DNA of 51,246 nt from positions 1-51,246 of the forward strand of contig JAFQCL010000008.1 in the NCBI GenBank assembly GCA_017416425.1. The letters are read 5' to 3'. Position numbers and translations under genes: made by a program. Below the pieces are notes generated by a model. The model worked only from the letters and a program-made list of their open reading frames with translations, made no database searches and was not told the origin of the DNA. This document shows positions 18,441 to 26,254 of this stretch, one piece after another (position 1 is the first letter of the stretch; each line of letters opens with the position of its first letter). The DNA is from Clostridia bacterium (lineage in GTDB: Bacteria; Bacillota; Clostridia; Christensenellales; CAG-138).

Positions 18441-21050
18441 ATGAGAAAAACGAGAATGATTTTGGCTATAATGATGGCTGTTGTCATGTGCATGAGCCTT
18501 GTGTGGGTCTCTGGTGCTGAGGTATACGAAGCAGCAGTTGAGGATATAAAGGCGCGAGAAATTGAAAAGCGTCTGGATGCACTTTTGGATTTTTCGGCTA
18601 AGATTGATGAAATGATCAGCAAATATATGCCTAAAGATTTAAAGCGTGATGTTAATGATCCATATGCATCAGCAAGAATTATCGTAAAGAGTGCGGAAGA
18701 ATTGGATTATGATGGTTCTCTTTCTGCAGTAAATGGCTATAATGATATGCATATAGTTCAGTATGCTACTCCTGAAGAAGCAAGAAAAGCCTGCGAGAAA
18801 TATGCAGCGCTTGACTATGTAAAGTATGCTGAGCCGGATAGACTGATGAGTATCGCAGCAGCCCCGGGTGATGATAGCTTCCTGTCATGGGGCTATGAAG
18901 AGGGTCATGTTGATGCTTTCAATTATAACGAATGGCTTCTTGAGTATGTCGACGGACTTTCTAATTTACCGGAAATAACTGTTGCAGTTATTGATACCGG
19001 TGCTGATAGTGATCATCCATTTATTATGGATAGACTTGTACCAGGTTATGATTTCGTAAATAACGATAGCAATCCTGAAGATGACCATTATCATGGCACT
19101 CATGTTTCCGGTACTATAATAGATGGTACGCTTCCCAATGTTAAGGTAATGCCTCTTAAAGCTCTTGACTCAGGTGGTTTTGGTGATCAGAGCGATATTG
19201 TTCTTGCGATGGAGTATGCCTACCTTAATGGTTGTTCTGTTGTGAATATGAGTCTTCGTGGGCGTGGATACTCTCAAGCCTATGCGGACGCAATAGCTGA
19301 GGCTCTTACTTATGGTACTCTTTTTTGTGTAGCATCGGGTAATGATAGTGGTAATGTAGAAGATTATTGTCCTGCGAATGTTGAAGATGCATATACTGTT
19401 GCCGCAGTAGACAGTGCCCACAATATGGCATATTTTTCCAATACTGGTAGTCTTGTTGATATATCTGCACCGGGTGTACAAATAAACAGTTCAATGGCAG
19501 GCGGCGGCTATGATCAGCTTGACGGTACTTCCATGGCAACTCCGCACGTTGCGGCAGCGGCAGCCATGCTATTTAGCTATAACGCGACTTTTACCCCCAA
19601 TGAAGTAACTAATGTTCTTGATAATGCCGCGCTGGATGTTGGTCTTTCGGGCGGCGGTGAAGGTATGCTCACCGTAAAGGATCTGCTTAAGTATGATTTT
19701 GTTCTTAATGCAGAGGGTCTAAACATCCACTTTACATCTGAAGGCAATTATCCTTGGGATGTTACTGATGAGTATGCATATACCACTAATACTGGTGCCG
19801 ATAATACAACTTCAACACTTGTTGCAAATATTACTCTTGGAGCTTATCAGACTCTTATATTTGACTATAGCGTGGATAGCGAAGAAAATTATGATTTCTT
19901 TAATTTCTATGTAAACGATGAGCTGGTGCTTGCTGAATCAGGCAATGTAGCATGGCAGAACTTTACATATGATGCCGGTGCTGCAGGTGATTATGAATTC
20001 AAGTGGGAATATCAAAAGAATTCAAGTGGTAGTGAAGGCGATGATATTGCTATGATCAAGAATGTCCAGCTTCTTGAGTCTTTAAGCTCTATTCTGAATG
20101 GTGATGATTCGCAGTATAGCCTTTTGTTTGAAACCGAAGCTAACTATCCCTGGATAATTGATGGTGATGCTGCAAAGAGCGGCAATGTAGGTATAAATAA
20201 TAGTGAATCCGTGCTTTATGCTGAAGTTGAACTAGGTGCTGGTATAGATATCGTATTCGACTATATGGTTGATGCAGGTTCGGGTGATGCATTTACTTTC
20301 AGCGTTAATGGAACGAATTTGATTGAGTCAACTGGAACCAATGGCTGGCAGGAATTTGAGTATACCACTACTGCTGACGACATATATGAGCTTGAGTGGG
20401 TATTTACAAAAGACGGATCCGGTTCATCAGGTGAAGATGCAGCATGGATAAGAAATGTTGTGGTATATTTGACTCTTGATTACATCATTAATGTTCCTGG
20501 CGGCAATCTTGATTTTACAAACAATGGTACATATCCTTGGCTCATAAACGACCAATGCGGAATGTCTGGTAACAGAGGTGCGCATAATACATCTTCAACG
20601 CTTTCGCTTAATATCTATATGCAGGAGGGCGATATCCTTTCATTCCGCTACATGGTAAGCAGTGAGAGCAGATATGATAAGTTTAAGCTTGTCTTAAATG
20701 GTGCGAATATTTTTGAGGAATCAGGAAATATTGGCTGGACTACCTATACTTATACAGCAGAGAGTGCTGGCAATTACGAATTCAAGTGGGTTTACACCAA
20801 AGATGGAAGCGTTAGCACAGGTCAAGATGCGGCATTTTTGGATGATGTTTGTTTGACGAGAGGAAATTATCTACCCGGTGATGCAAACAGCGATGGAGAG
20901 GTCAATGCAATGGATGCACTTCTTGTGCTTAGGTACGCTCTTGATGTTGTACCGGAGACTGCTCTTGATATCAGAAACGCAGATTATAACGGCGATGGCG
21001 ATGTAAATGCAATGGATGCTCTTGCGATACTCAGATACTCATTAGCATAA
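18441..21050 (+). CDS. Secreted subtilisin-like (S8) protease with dockerin, paralogue 3
   Basis: An 869-aa protein with signal peptide, propeptide (ARIIVKSAEELDYDGSL), S8 domain, three beta-sandwich repeats and a type I dockerin (GDANSDGEVNAMDALLVLRY, ADYNGDGDVNAMDALAILRY). The triad is again Asp185, His218 and Ser364. The third repeat and dockerin are nearly the same as in paralogue 2, including long stretches of almost identical DNA (for example around 17085-17300 and 20625-20840), pointing to recent duplication or gene conversion. It has its own promoter and terminator. The predicted role is extracellular proteolysis, possibly attached to a cohesin-bearing partner encoded elsewhere. Confidence 0.93.
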   Translation: MRKTRMILAIMMAVVMCMSLVWVSGAEVYEAAVEDIKAREIEKRLDALLDFSAKIDEMISKYMPKDLKRDVNDPYASARIIVKSAEELDYDGSLSAVNGYNDMHIVQYATPEEARKACEKYAALDYVKYAEPDRLMSIAAAPGDDSFLSWGYEEGHVDAFNYNEWLLEYVDGLSNLPEITVAVIDTGADSDHPFIMDRLVPGYDFVNNDSNPEDDHYHGTHVSGTIIDGTLPNVKVMPLKALDSGGFGDQSDIVLAMEYAYLNGCSVVNMSLRGRGYSQAYADAIAEALTYGTLFCVASGNDSGNVEDYCPANVEDAYTVAAVDSAHNMAYFSNTGSLVDISAPGVQINSSMAGGGYDQLDGTSMATPHVAAAAAMLFSYNATFTPNEVTNVLDNAALDVGLSGGGEGMLTVKDLLKYDFVLNAEGLNIHFTSEGNYPWDVTDEYAYTTNTGADNTTSTLVANITLGAYQTLIFDYSVDSEENYDFFNFYVNDELVLAESGNVAWQNFTYDAGAAGDYEFKWEYQKNSSGSEGDDIAMIKNVQLLESLSSILNGDDSQYSLLFETEANYPWIIDGDAAKSGNVGINNSESVLYAEVELGAGIDIVFDYMVDAGSGDAFTFSVNGTNLIESTGTNGWQEFEYTTTADDIYELEWVFTKDGSGSSGEDAAWIRNVVVYLTLDYIINVPGGNLDFTNNGTYPWLINDQCGMSGNRGAHNTSSTLSLNIYMQEGDILSFRYMVSSESRYDKFKLVLNGANIFEESGNIGWTTYTYTAESAGNYEFKWVYTKDGSVSTGQDAAFLDDVCLTRGNYLPGDANSDGEVNAMDALLVLRYALDVVPETALDIRNADYNGDGDVNAMDALAILRYSLA

Positions 21051-21064
21051 CTAAGTTAATAAAT

Positions 21065-21097
21065 AAAAAGGACGGGGAAGCTTTTTCCGTCCTTTTT
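21065..21097 (+). terminator. Terminator of protease paralogue 3
   Basis: An 11-bp perfect stem (21065-21075 with 21087-21097) ends in five T residues. Confidence 0.9.
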
Positions 21098-21466
21098 CAA
21101 CTTCTGACAATCTGGACAGATCAGCTCATAATACAAAGTTATATTATTAATTTTGGTTTATATAGTGAAGTTATTCAATTCATATACAGTAAAATTATAG
21201 ATTCAGCAAAACAAAGTTAAATTTGACTACTTTGATGGATGTAAAACTTAATCATAAATAATAAACTCAATTGCTTGGAAGGCCAAACTATTGAGTCGCT
21301 CGCCCTATAACAGCTTAACCAAATGCCCTTAGTGTGAACCGGTTTATTTTTGATGATACATGTAGATTAATATTTAATAACGATTATAATGTTTTACCGT
21401 TAAAGAATGTACTGATTTAAATGAAAAGTGCTATAATAACAACATAAGATATAAGGGAGGAAAGTT
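21098..21466. other. Intergenic region with an unassigned hairpin
   Basis: A 369-base AT-rich gap without a gene. It contains a 14-bp imperfect inverted repeat at 21265-21296 (outer arms ACTCAAT/ATTGAGT, inner TTGG/CCAA, loop AAGG) with no T-tract, and a TATAAT at 21432-21437 that may be the -10 box of the flavin reductase gene. Confidence 0.45.
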
Positions 21467-21979
21467 ATGAAAGAAATACCTGTTAAGGAATTGATCATAA
21501 ACCCATCGGAAATGATCGCGCACGAGTGGATGCTGATCAGCGCCGGCACAAAAGAAAGAGGCTATAATACAATGACCGCCAGTTGGGGGCATTTAGGATC
21601 AATATGGGGACACAGCGGAGGTCTACCTACTTCTGTTATATATGTGCGTCCGCAGCGGTATACAAAGGAATTTATTGACCGAGAGGAACTCTACACCCTA
21701 ACATTTTTTCCTAAAGAGTACAAAAACGCTCTCACTTATTTAGGCACACATTCGGGTCGTGATGAAGATAAGATAGCAAGAGTGGGACTAACGCCTGCAT
21801 TTGGTGATGCCTATACTTATTTTGAAGAAGCAAAGCTTGTTATGGTATGCAAAAAGCTGTATCGTGCGCCCATCGTAAAGGAAGGCTTTTTCGATGAAAA
21901 ATTAATTGAGGACAACTATCCGCAGCGAGATTACCATGACATGTACATTGGCGAAATTTTAAAGGTACTGGTACAATAA
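21467..21979 (+). CDS. Flavin reductase family protein
   Basis: A 170-aa protein of the FMN-binding split-barrel flavin reductase/flavoredoxin type common in anaerobes. The conserved block YNTMTASWGHLGSIWG carries the flavin-phosphate-binding Thr/Ala/Ser region; VRPQRYTKEFI and FPKEYKNALTYLGTHSGRDEDK (read in two parts) follow. It probably binds FMN and passes electrons from NAD(P)H or another donor to an unknown partner. The RBS is GGGAGG. It converges on a TlpA-like lipoprotein gene, sharing a bidirectional terminator. Confidence 0.88.
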   Translation: MKEIPVKELIINPSEMIAHEWMLISAGTKERGYNTMTASWGHLGSIWGHSGGLPTSVIYVRPQRYTKEFIDREELYTLTFFPKEYKNALTYLGTHSGRDEDKIARVGLTPAFGDAYTYFEEAKLVMVCKKLYRAPIVKEGFFDEKLIEDNYPQRDYHDMYIGEILKVLVQ

Positions 21980-22002
21980 TATAGATTCGATCTAAATTAA
22001 GA

Positions 22003-22046
22003 ACGCTTAAGTGATGCAATATGTCACATCACTTTAGCGTCCTTTT
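22003..22046. terminator. Bidirectional terminator
   Basis: A 14-bp stem with one mismatch (22003-22016 with 22027-22040) has T-rich flanks in both directions. It separates the convergent flavin reductase (+) and TlpA-like (-) genes. Confidence 0.8.
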
Positions 22047-22050
22047 AGCA

Positions 22051-22605
22051 CTATCCCAAGAGCGATTCAATATAGCCAAAAAGCTTACTTTTGGACATGG
22101 CGCCTAGCTGTGATCTGACAAGCATACCGTCCTTATCAATAAATAGCGTCAGCGGTATGGAAGATACCTCATACGCAAGTGCGGCGCTGAAGGATGTATC
22201 ATAGTAGATCGGGAACGTATAATCATTACTCTCTACAAAGCTCTTTACTCCGTCAACTGTTTCGTCCACTCCGTCAGTAAGATTAACCATAAGGAAGGTA
22301 ACAGTGTCGCCATATTCACTGTAGGCAGCATTGAATGCTGGAAGTTCCATTACACATGGACCACACCAGGTTGCCCAGAAATTGATAACAATGGGCTTTC
22401 CCCAAAAGTCTGATAGATCAGTTGATTCACCATCAATATTTAGAACAGTAAAATCTGGTAAAGAAGGATGGTTAGTTGTGAATAAGTTAGTATCCACGTC
22501 CGAAAGCTCAGGAGTGTCAATGGGAGAACTGGGGATACATCCATAGCTTAGCGCAGCAGCAATAAAAACTATAGATGCGAGAAGTGTAGTTAGATGCTTT
22601 TTCAT
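22051..22605 (-). CDS. TlpA/ResA-like thioredoxin-fold lipoprotein
   Basis: A 184-aa lipoprotein with signal peptide and a lipid-attachment Cys23 (ALSYGC). A redoxin domain of the AhpC/TlpA type contains the active site WCGPC (Cys81, Cys84) and a cis-Pro loop (SSIPLTLF). It probably acts as an extracytoplasmic thiol-disulfide reductant on the outer face of the membrane. It follows trxA on the same strand 58 bases away, but the hairpin at 22628-22653 suggests separate or attenuated transcription. The RBS is GAGGT. Confidence 0.92.
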   Translation of the reverse strand: MKKHLTTLLASIVFIAAALSYGCIPSSPIDTPELSDVDTNLFTTNHPSLPDFTVLNIDGESTDLSDFWGKPIVINFWATWCGPCVMELPAFNAAYSEYGDTVTFLMVNLTDGVDETVDGVKSFVESNDYTFPIYYDTSFSAALAYEVSSIPLTLFIDKDGMLVRSQLGAMSKSKLFGYIESLLG

Positions 22606-22627
22606 AAAAAATACCTCATGAAATTGA

Positions 22628-22653
22628 AAACCGGTCAGCTGATAGACCGGTTT
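22628..22653 (-). terminator. Terminator of trxA
   Basis: A perfect 9-bp stem (AAACCGGTC/GACCGGTTT) lies 10 bases past the trxA stop. On the minus strand it continues into TTTTCAATTT. Confidence 0.8.
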
Positions 22654-22662
22654 ATTTAATTG

Positions 22663-22974
22663 TTATTTGTCAAGCATAGCAATTATATCTGCTTTGGGTT
22701 TTGCGCCTACAGTACGATCTAGCACTTCACCATTTTGCATAACGATGAGAGTAGGTATGCTCATAACCTTAAACTTCCTTGCAAGCTCAGGTTCTTCATC
22801 CACGTTGATCTTTACGACCTTGACTGTGTTAATTTCCTGGCCTATTTCATCGATAATGGGGGATACCATGCGGCATGGACCACACCAGGGAGCCCAAAAA
22901 TCAATAAGAACCTTGCTGCTTGCATTTAATACTTCATTTTCAAAGTTTTCATTTGTAACTTTAATTGCTGACAT
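22663..22974 (-). CDS. trxA: Thioredoxin
   Basis: A 103-aa classical thioredoxin. The active site WCGPC is at Cys31/Cys34, with the cis-Pro in MSIPTLIVMQNGE and the buried Asp in KVLIDFWA. It is a general cytoplasmic disulfide reductant, normally recycled by thioredoxin reductase, which is not in the window. The start at 22974 (MSAIKV) is chosen because GGAGG lies eight bases upstream; the longer form from 22989 would place that RBS inside the coding region. A TATACT on the minus strand at 23005-23010 is a possible -10 box. Confidence 0.96.
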   Translation of the reverse strand: MSAIKVTNENFENEVLNASSKVLIDFWAPWCGPCRMVSPIIDEIGQEINTVKVVKINVDEEPELARKFKVMSIPTLIVMQNGEVLDRTVGAKPKADIIAMLDK

Positions 22975-23189
22975 TTTTTTAACCTCCATGTTTTCTATGT
23001 GATTAGTATAAGCGCCTTTTCTGAGTTAAAACAGTGATTTGATTACAAAAGATCCAGCAAATTTTTTTATGATAATTATATTATTGGTCTATGTTTAGTG
23101 TACACATTTCACAACATGGTTTTTAATTTCATATTATCTACTGTAGGGTTTTTCTAGGAACTCTATAAATAACTTTGAGGTGAAATAAA

Positions 23190-24047
23190 GTGGCACAATT
23201 TACCAACCAGGCACAGCTTTCGTATAATAATGCTGTGATTAATTCTAATATAGTAACAGGTGAAATACTGGAAGTATTATCCGTTACCAAAACAGCGGTA
23301 CTGGATGATTACTCTCGTAATGACGATGTTACTTTTGTTATAAGCATTGTAAACTCCGGTAACACACCGTTTACAGGAATAACACTAACCGATGATCTTG
23401 GTGGATATGAATTTGATGATATGACCCTGTATCCGCTTACATACGTAGCGGGTTCGGCTCGTTATTATATAAATGGTGTATTACAGACAACCGGACAGGA
23501 TATAACGGCAGGCCCGCCGCTTGTATTTGCTAATCTTACCATACCTGCAAACAGCAATCTTATTATAATCTACGAGGCTGATATTAATCAGTTTGCCCCG
23601 CTTGGACCGAATGATACTATCACAAATAGCATTACACTGAGTGGTGGCAATATAACGACGCCTATCGAGGCAGAAGAGACGATAAGTACAGAGGATGAAC
23701 CTGATCTTACCATTACAAAGAGCATTAGTCCTACACCGGTAACAGAAAACGGAACTATTACGTATACGTTCATGATCCAGAACTCTGGTAACACGGCGGC
23801 TGATGCAGGAGATAATGTTTCGGTTAGAGATATCTTTGATCCAATTCTTTCGAATATTAGTGTTACATTTAATGGTATGACCTGGACAGAGGGAGTAAAC
23901 TATACGTACGATGAAACAACCGGTACATTTGTTACCATTCCTGGTCAGATCACTGTTCCGGCAGCTACCTATACTCAAGATACTACGACAGGAAGATGGA
24001 TAATAACTCCAGGAGTAAGCACATTGGTAGTTACAGGTACAATTTAA
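23190..24047 (+). CDS. DUF11 repeat protein
   Basis: A 285-aa protein starting with GTG after the RBS GAGGTG. It contains two immunoglobulin-like DUF11 repeats (about 25-150: VTKTAVLDDYSRNDDVTFVISIVNSGNTPFTGITLTD, read in parts; about 165-275: LTITKSISPTPVTENGTITYTFMIQNSGNT). Such repeats occur in cell-surface and spore-associated proteins of Clostridia. No signal peptide, anchor or LPXTG is visible, so its location is unclear. It has a strong terminator and stands alone. Function is unknown. Confidence 0.8.
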   Translation: MAQFTNQAQLSYNNAVINSNIVTGEILEVLSVTKTAVLDDYSRNDDVTFVISIVNSGNTPFTGITLTDDLGGYEFDDMTLYPLTYVAGSARYYINGVLQTTGQDITAGPPLVFANLTIPANSNLIIIYEADINQFAPLGPNDTITNSITLSGGNITTPIEAEETISTEDEPDLTITKSISPTPVTENGTITYTFMIQNSGNTAADAGDNVSVRDIFDPILSNISVTFNGMTWTEGVNYTYDETTGTFVTIPGQITVPAATYTQDTTTGRWIITPGVSTLVVTGTI

Positions 24048-24107
24048 GTGTAAACGAGGGAATTTATATCGGTTTTAAATGTCAAGCGGTATAATAAATG
24101 AATTGGG

Positions 24108-24140
24108 GTGTCATAGAGTTAAATCTATGACACTTTTTTT
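24108..24140 (+). terminator. Terminator of the DUF11 gene
   Basis: A perfect 10-bp stem (24108-24117 with 24124-24133) with a six-base loop is followed by seven T. The stop codon of the convergent gene begins two bases later. Confidence 0.92.
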
Positions 24141-24141
24141 C

Positions 24142-24786
24142 TTATTTTGCACAAAGATTATTAAAACTCGCGAATATGCAATCTTTTTCTCCCGACAGCT
24201 TGAGAACAGTACCATTTGGAAAGGTAACTTCAGCTTTATTCCCACAAGTGAGTTCAACAAAGCAGGAGAAAGGCAATAAATTTTCAAAAGAGTAGCTGCT
24301 TATGCCGCATAAAGCTTCAACACAAATTGAAAGCAGATCATAACCGATAAGTAGTGATTCTTCGTTAATTGCAGCATTTATGCGATCCGTTATGGAAGAT
24401 GGGTCGTCACCGACAATATGCATATGGGTTAGATATATTGTCACATCTGCATCAGATAGAAATCCGTCATCATCAATGATAAGGACAATGATAGCGCTTG
24501 TATAATCTGTTTCAGCTTTATAAATACCTTGCTCAATTTCATTAAAAATGTTATTTTCATCGACCCTGTCAAGATGTGCAATGAAAATGTTATGAGTAAG
24601 AGGTACTTTTAAATATTGGGTAGGAGATTGTGAAGGAATATATGTCGATAAGGGTTCTATGGGGTTATATGAATTTTTAATAAAGTACATAATTGCACAA
24701 ATTACAAGTAGTACAATCATGACTATCAAAGCATAATGTTGCCCGGATGTATTTGGTTTTGCTTCTTTACCTTGTTTAGTTTGCAT
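24142..24786 (-). CDS. Hypothetical single-pass membrane protein
   Basis: 214 aa from ATG 24786, which has GAGGAT upstream; the next ATG at 24813 lacks an RBS. A basic N-terminus is followed by one membrane segment (about 19-37, YALIVMIVLLVICAIMYFI) and an extracellular domain of about 175 residues with five cysteines. I recognise no family. Its 3' end abuts the terminator of the convergent DUF11 gene. Confidence 0.7.
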   Translation of the reverse strand: MQTKQGKEAKPNTSGQHYALIVMIVLLVICAIMYFIKNSYNPIEPLSTYIPSQSPTQYLKVPLTHNIFIAHLDRVDENNIFNEIEQGIYKAETDYTSAIIVLIIDDDGFLSDADVTIYLTHMHIVGDDPSSITDRINAAINEESLLIGYDLLSICVEALCGISSYSFENLLPFSCFVELTCGNKAEVTFPNGTVLKLSGEKDCIFASFNNLCAK

Positions 24787-24847
24787 AGTATCCTCATTGT
24801 TACTTTTTAACATTTTACCACAAATCTATGCAAAATAAAACAAAAGA

Positions 24848-24871
24848 AAATGCGCCATATAAGACGCATTT
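24848..24871 (-). terminator. Terminator of the small lipoprotein gene
   Basis: A 7-bp stem (AAATGCG/CGCATTT) lies 16 bases past the stop. On the minus strand a T-rich tract (TTTTCTTTTGTTTTATTTT) follows. Confidence 0.7.
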
Positions 24872-24886
24872 CCCGCTTTGGTTCAA

Positions 24887-25384
24887 TCAGTTGTTGCCTG
24901 TACTTTCGGGTGAAGCTGAGGGCGCATTTCCACTTATGATCTCATAGTTTGAGCGTACATATACCTCGCTATTTTCACCATCACTAAGTTTTATGCTAAC
25001 CTTATATGCCTGTTCACCTTCATAAGTAACGTGAGTGATCGACTCTATAGTTGCGCCGGGATATTCTTCTTCTATCGCAGCAAGAAGTTCGGGGACATCC
25101 TCTGGATCTACTATTGATCCTTCAATAAAACCGCTGATGCCTCCCGGAGAGCCACTCGGATCCGGTGATGCACTTGATGTACCACCATCCATGGTACCCA
25201 TCGGTGACGCACTTGGTGATGTATCAGGCGTAGTCGCTGTATCGGGCGTTGTATTTTGAGTCGTCTGTGGACTATGACTTGGAGACGGGGATTGTCCTAT
25301 CATTCCTTCATCACAGCCTGCAGCAAAGAACATAAGCCCTGTTACCAAAGCAAAAAGTAAGAATCCTTTAATGCTTTTTTTCAT
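24887..25384 (-). CDS. Small lipoprotein with Ser/Thr/Pro linker and PepSY-like domain
   Basis: A 165-aa protein with lipobox FAAGC (Cys24). A low-complexity Ser/Pro/Thr/Asp linker (about 30-85) leads to a compact domain (about 90-150) resembling a PepSY/YpeB-type fold: VPELLAAIEEEYPGATIESITHVTYEGEQAYKVSI, read in parts. PepSY-like domains are often linked to protease inhibition or regulation, but that is only a fold-level guess. The RBS is AAGGAGG. The next gene upstream on this side is the divergent molybdenum hydroxylase operon. Confidence 0.78.
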   Translation of the reverse strand: MKKSIKGFLLFALVTGLMFFAAGCDEGMIGQSPSPSHSPQTTQNTTPDTATTPDTSPSASPMGTMDGGTSSASPDPSGSPGGISGFIEGSIVDPEDVPELLAAIEEEYPGATIESITHVTYEGEQAYKVSIKLSDGENSEVYVRSNYEIISGNAPSASPESTGNN

Positions 25385-25548
25385 TTGGCATTGCCTCCTT
25401 ATATAAATATGGATTCATGGTTTAGTATTCTCAATAATGCAGGCATACTTACATGCCAACAAATAATTATTTTGTTTTTTTTTGGAAAATATGTACTGAT
25501 CTTGTAGAGGTGATAGCTGAAATAGAAGATGTACTACTATTTTCACTA

Positions 25549-25577
25549 TTGATAAAACCTTCATATCAGTATAAAAT
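25549..25577 (+). promoter_or_regulatory. Candidate promoter of the molybdenum hydroxylase operon
   Basis: TTGATA (25549-25554) and TAAAAT (25572-25577) are spaced by 17 bp, just upstream of the MocA-like gene. Both boxes are imperfect. Confidence 0.45.
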
Positions 25578-25591
25578 TATAGAATAATATC

Positions 25592-26254
25592 ATGAGGTAT
25601 GTTTTCTTGAAAAACCGTCCATTTACCGCGATTATACTTGCTGCAGGGCGATCCGTAAGGATGGGATGCTTTAAGCCAGCTGTTCTTATAGGGGATAAGC
25701 CTGCAATCGCTCACTGTATTGATACTTTTTTGGATGCCGGCGTTAAGGATATAATTGTGGTTTTGGGTAGTAATAAAGAGCTGCTTACAGGTATACTTAA
25801 TGGTTATAGCGATATTAGGCCGATTTATAATAAGGACTACGTGAAAGGTATGTTTACATCGGTCAAGGCCGGAGTAAAAGCTCTCATGCCGGATGGGAAA
25901 GGATTTTTCATTACGCCTACCGATATACCGCTTTTTAGCGTAGATACCGTTATGGCTCTTATGGAAAATTTTGAGGATAGCCCAATGAACGTGCTGTCGC
26001 CATCGTATTCAATGCGGGCGGGGCATCCGACCCTCTGCTCGATGGATGTCGCAAAGCGCATTTTAGCTTATGAATATGACACATTAAGGGCTGTCTTTTC
26101 TGATTGCAATCGAAGTTTTTTGAATGTTGATGATTATGGGATATTGCTTGATATGGACACGCCTGAGGATTATTTACATCTTATTGCATACTACAATGGA
26201 ATATGTAGATCATGTGATTTATATAAAAAACAAGGAAAGGATGAAAATGCATGA
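25592..26254 (+). CDS. MocA-like molybdenum cofactor cytidylyltransferase
   Basis: A 220-aa NTP-transferase with the signature ILAAGRSVRMG and the acidic PTDIPLF motif. The family transfers CMP (MocA) or GMP (MobA) to molybdopterin; the LAAGxSxRMG..K form and the linkage to a xanthine-dehydrogenase-type enzyme favour the CMP-forming type. It is first in a four-gene operon and overlaps the Mo subunit gene by four bases (ATGA). The ATG at 25592 has no RBS, while TTG at 25607 has GAGG nine bases upstream, so translation may begin at 25607 (giving MKNRPFTAIILAAG). Confidence 0.88.
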   Translation: MRYVFLKNRPFTAIILAAGRSVRMGCFKPAVLIGDKPAIAHCIDTFLDAGVKDIIVVLGSNKELLTGILNGYSDIRPIYNKDYVKGMFTSVKAGVKALMPDGKGFFITPTDIPLFSVDTVMALMENFEDSPMNVLSPSYSMRAGHPTLCSMDVAKRILAYEYDTLRAVFSDCNRSFLNVDDYGILLDMDTPEDYLHLIAYYNGICRSCDLYKKQGKDENA

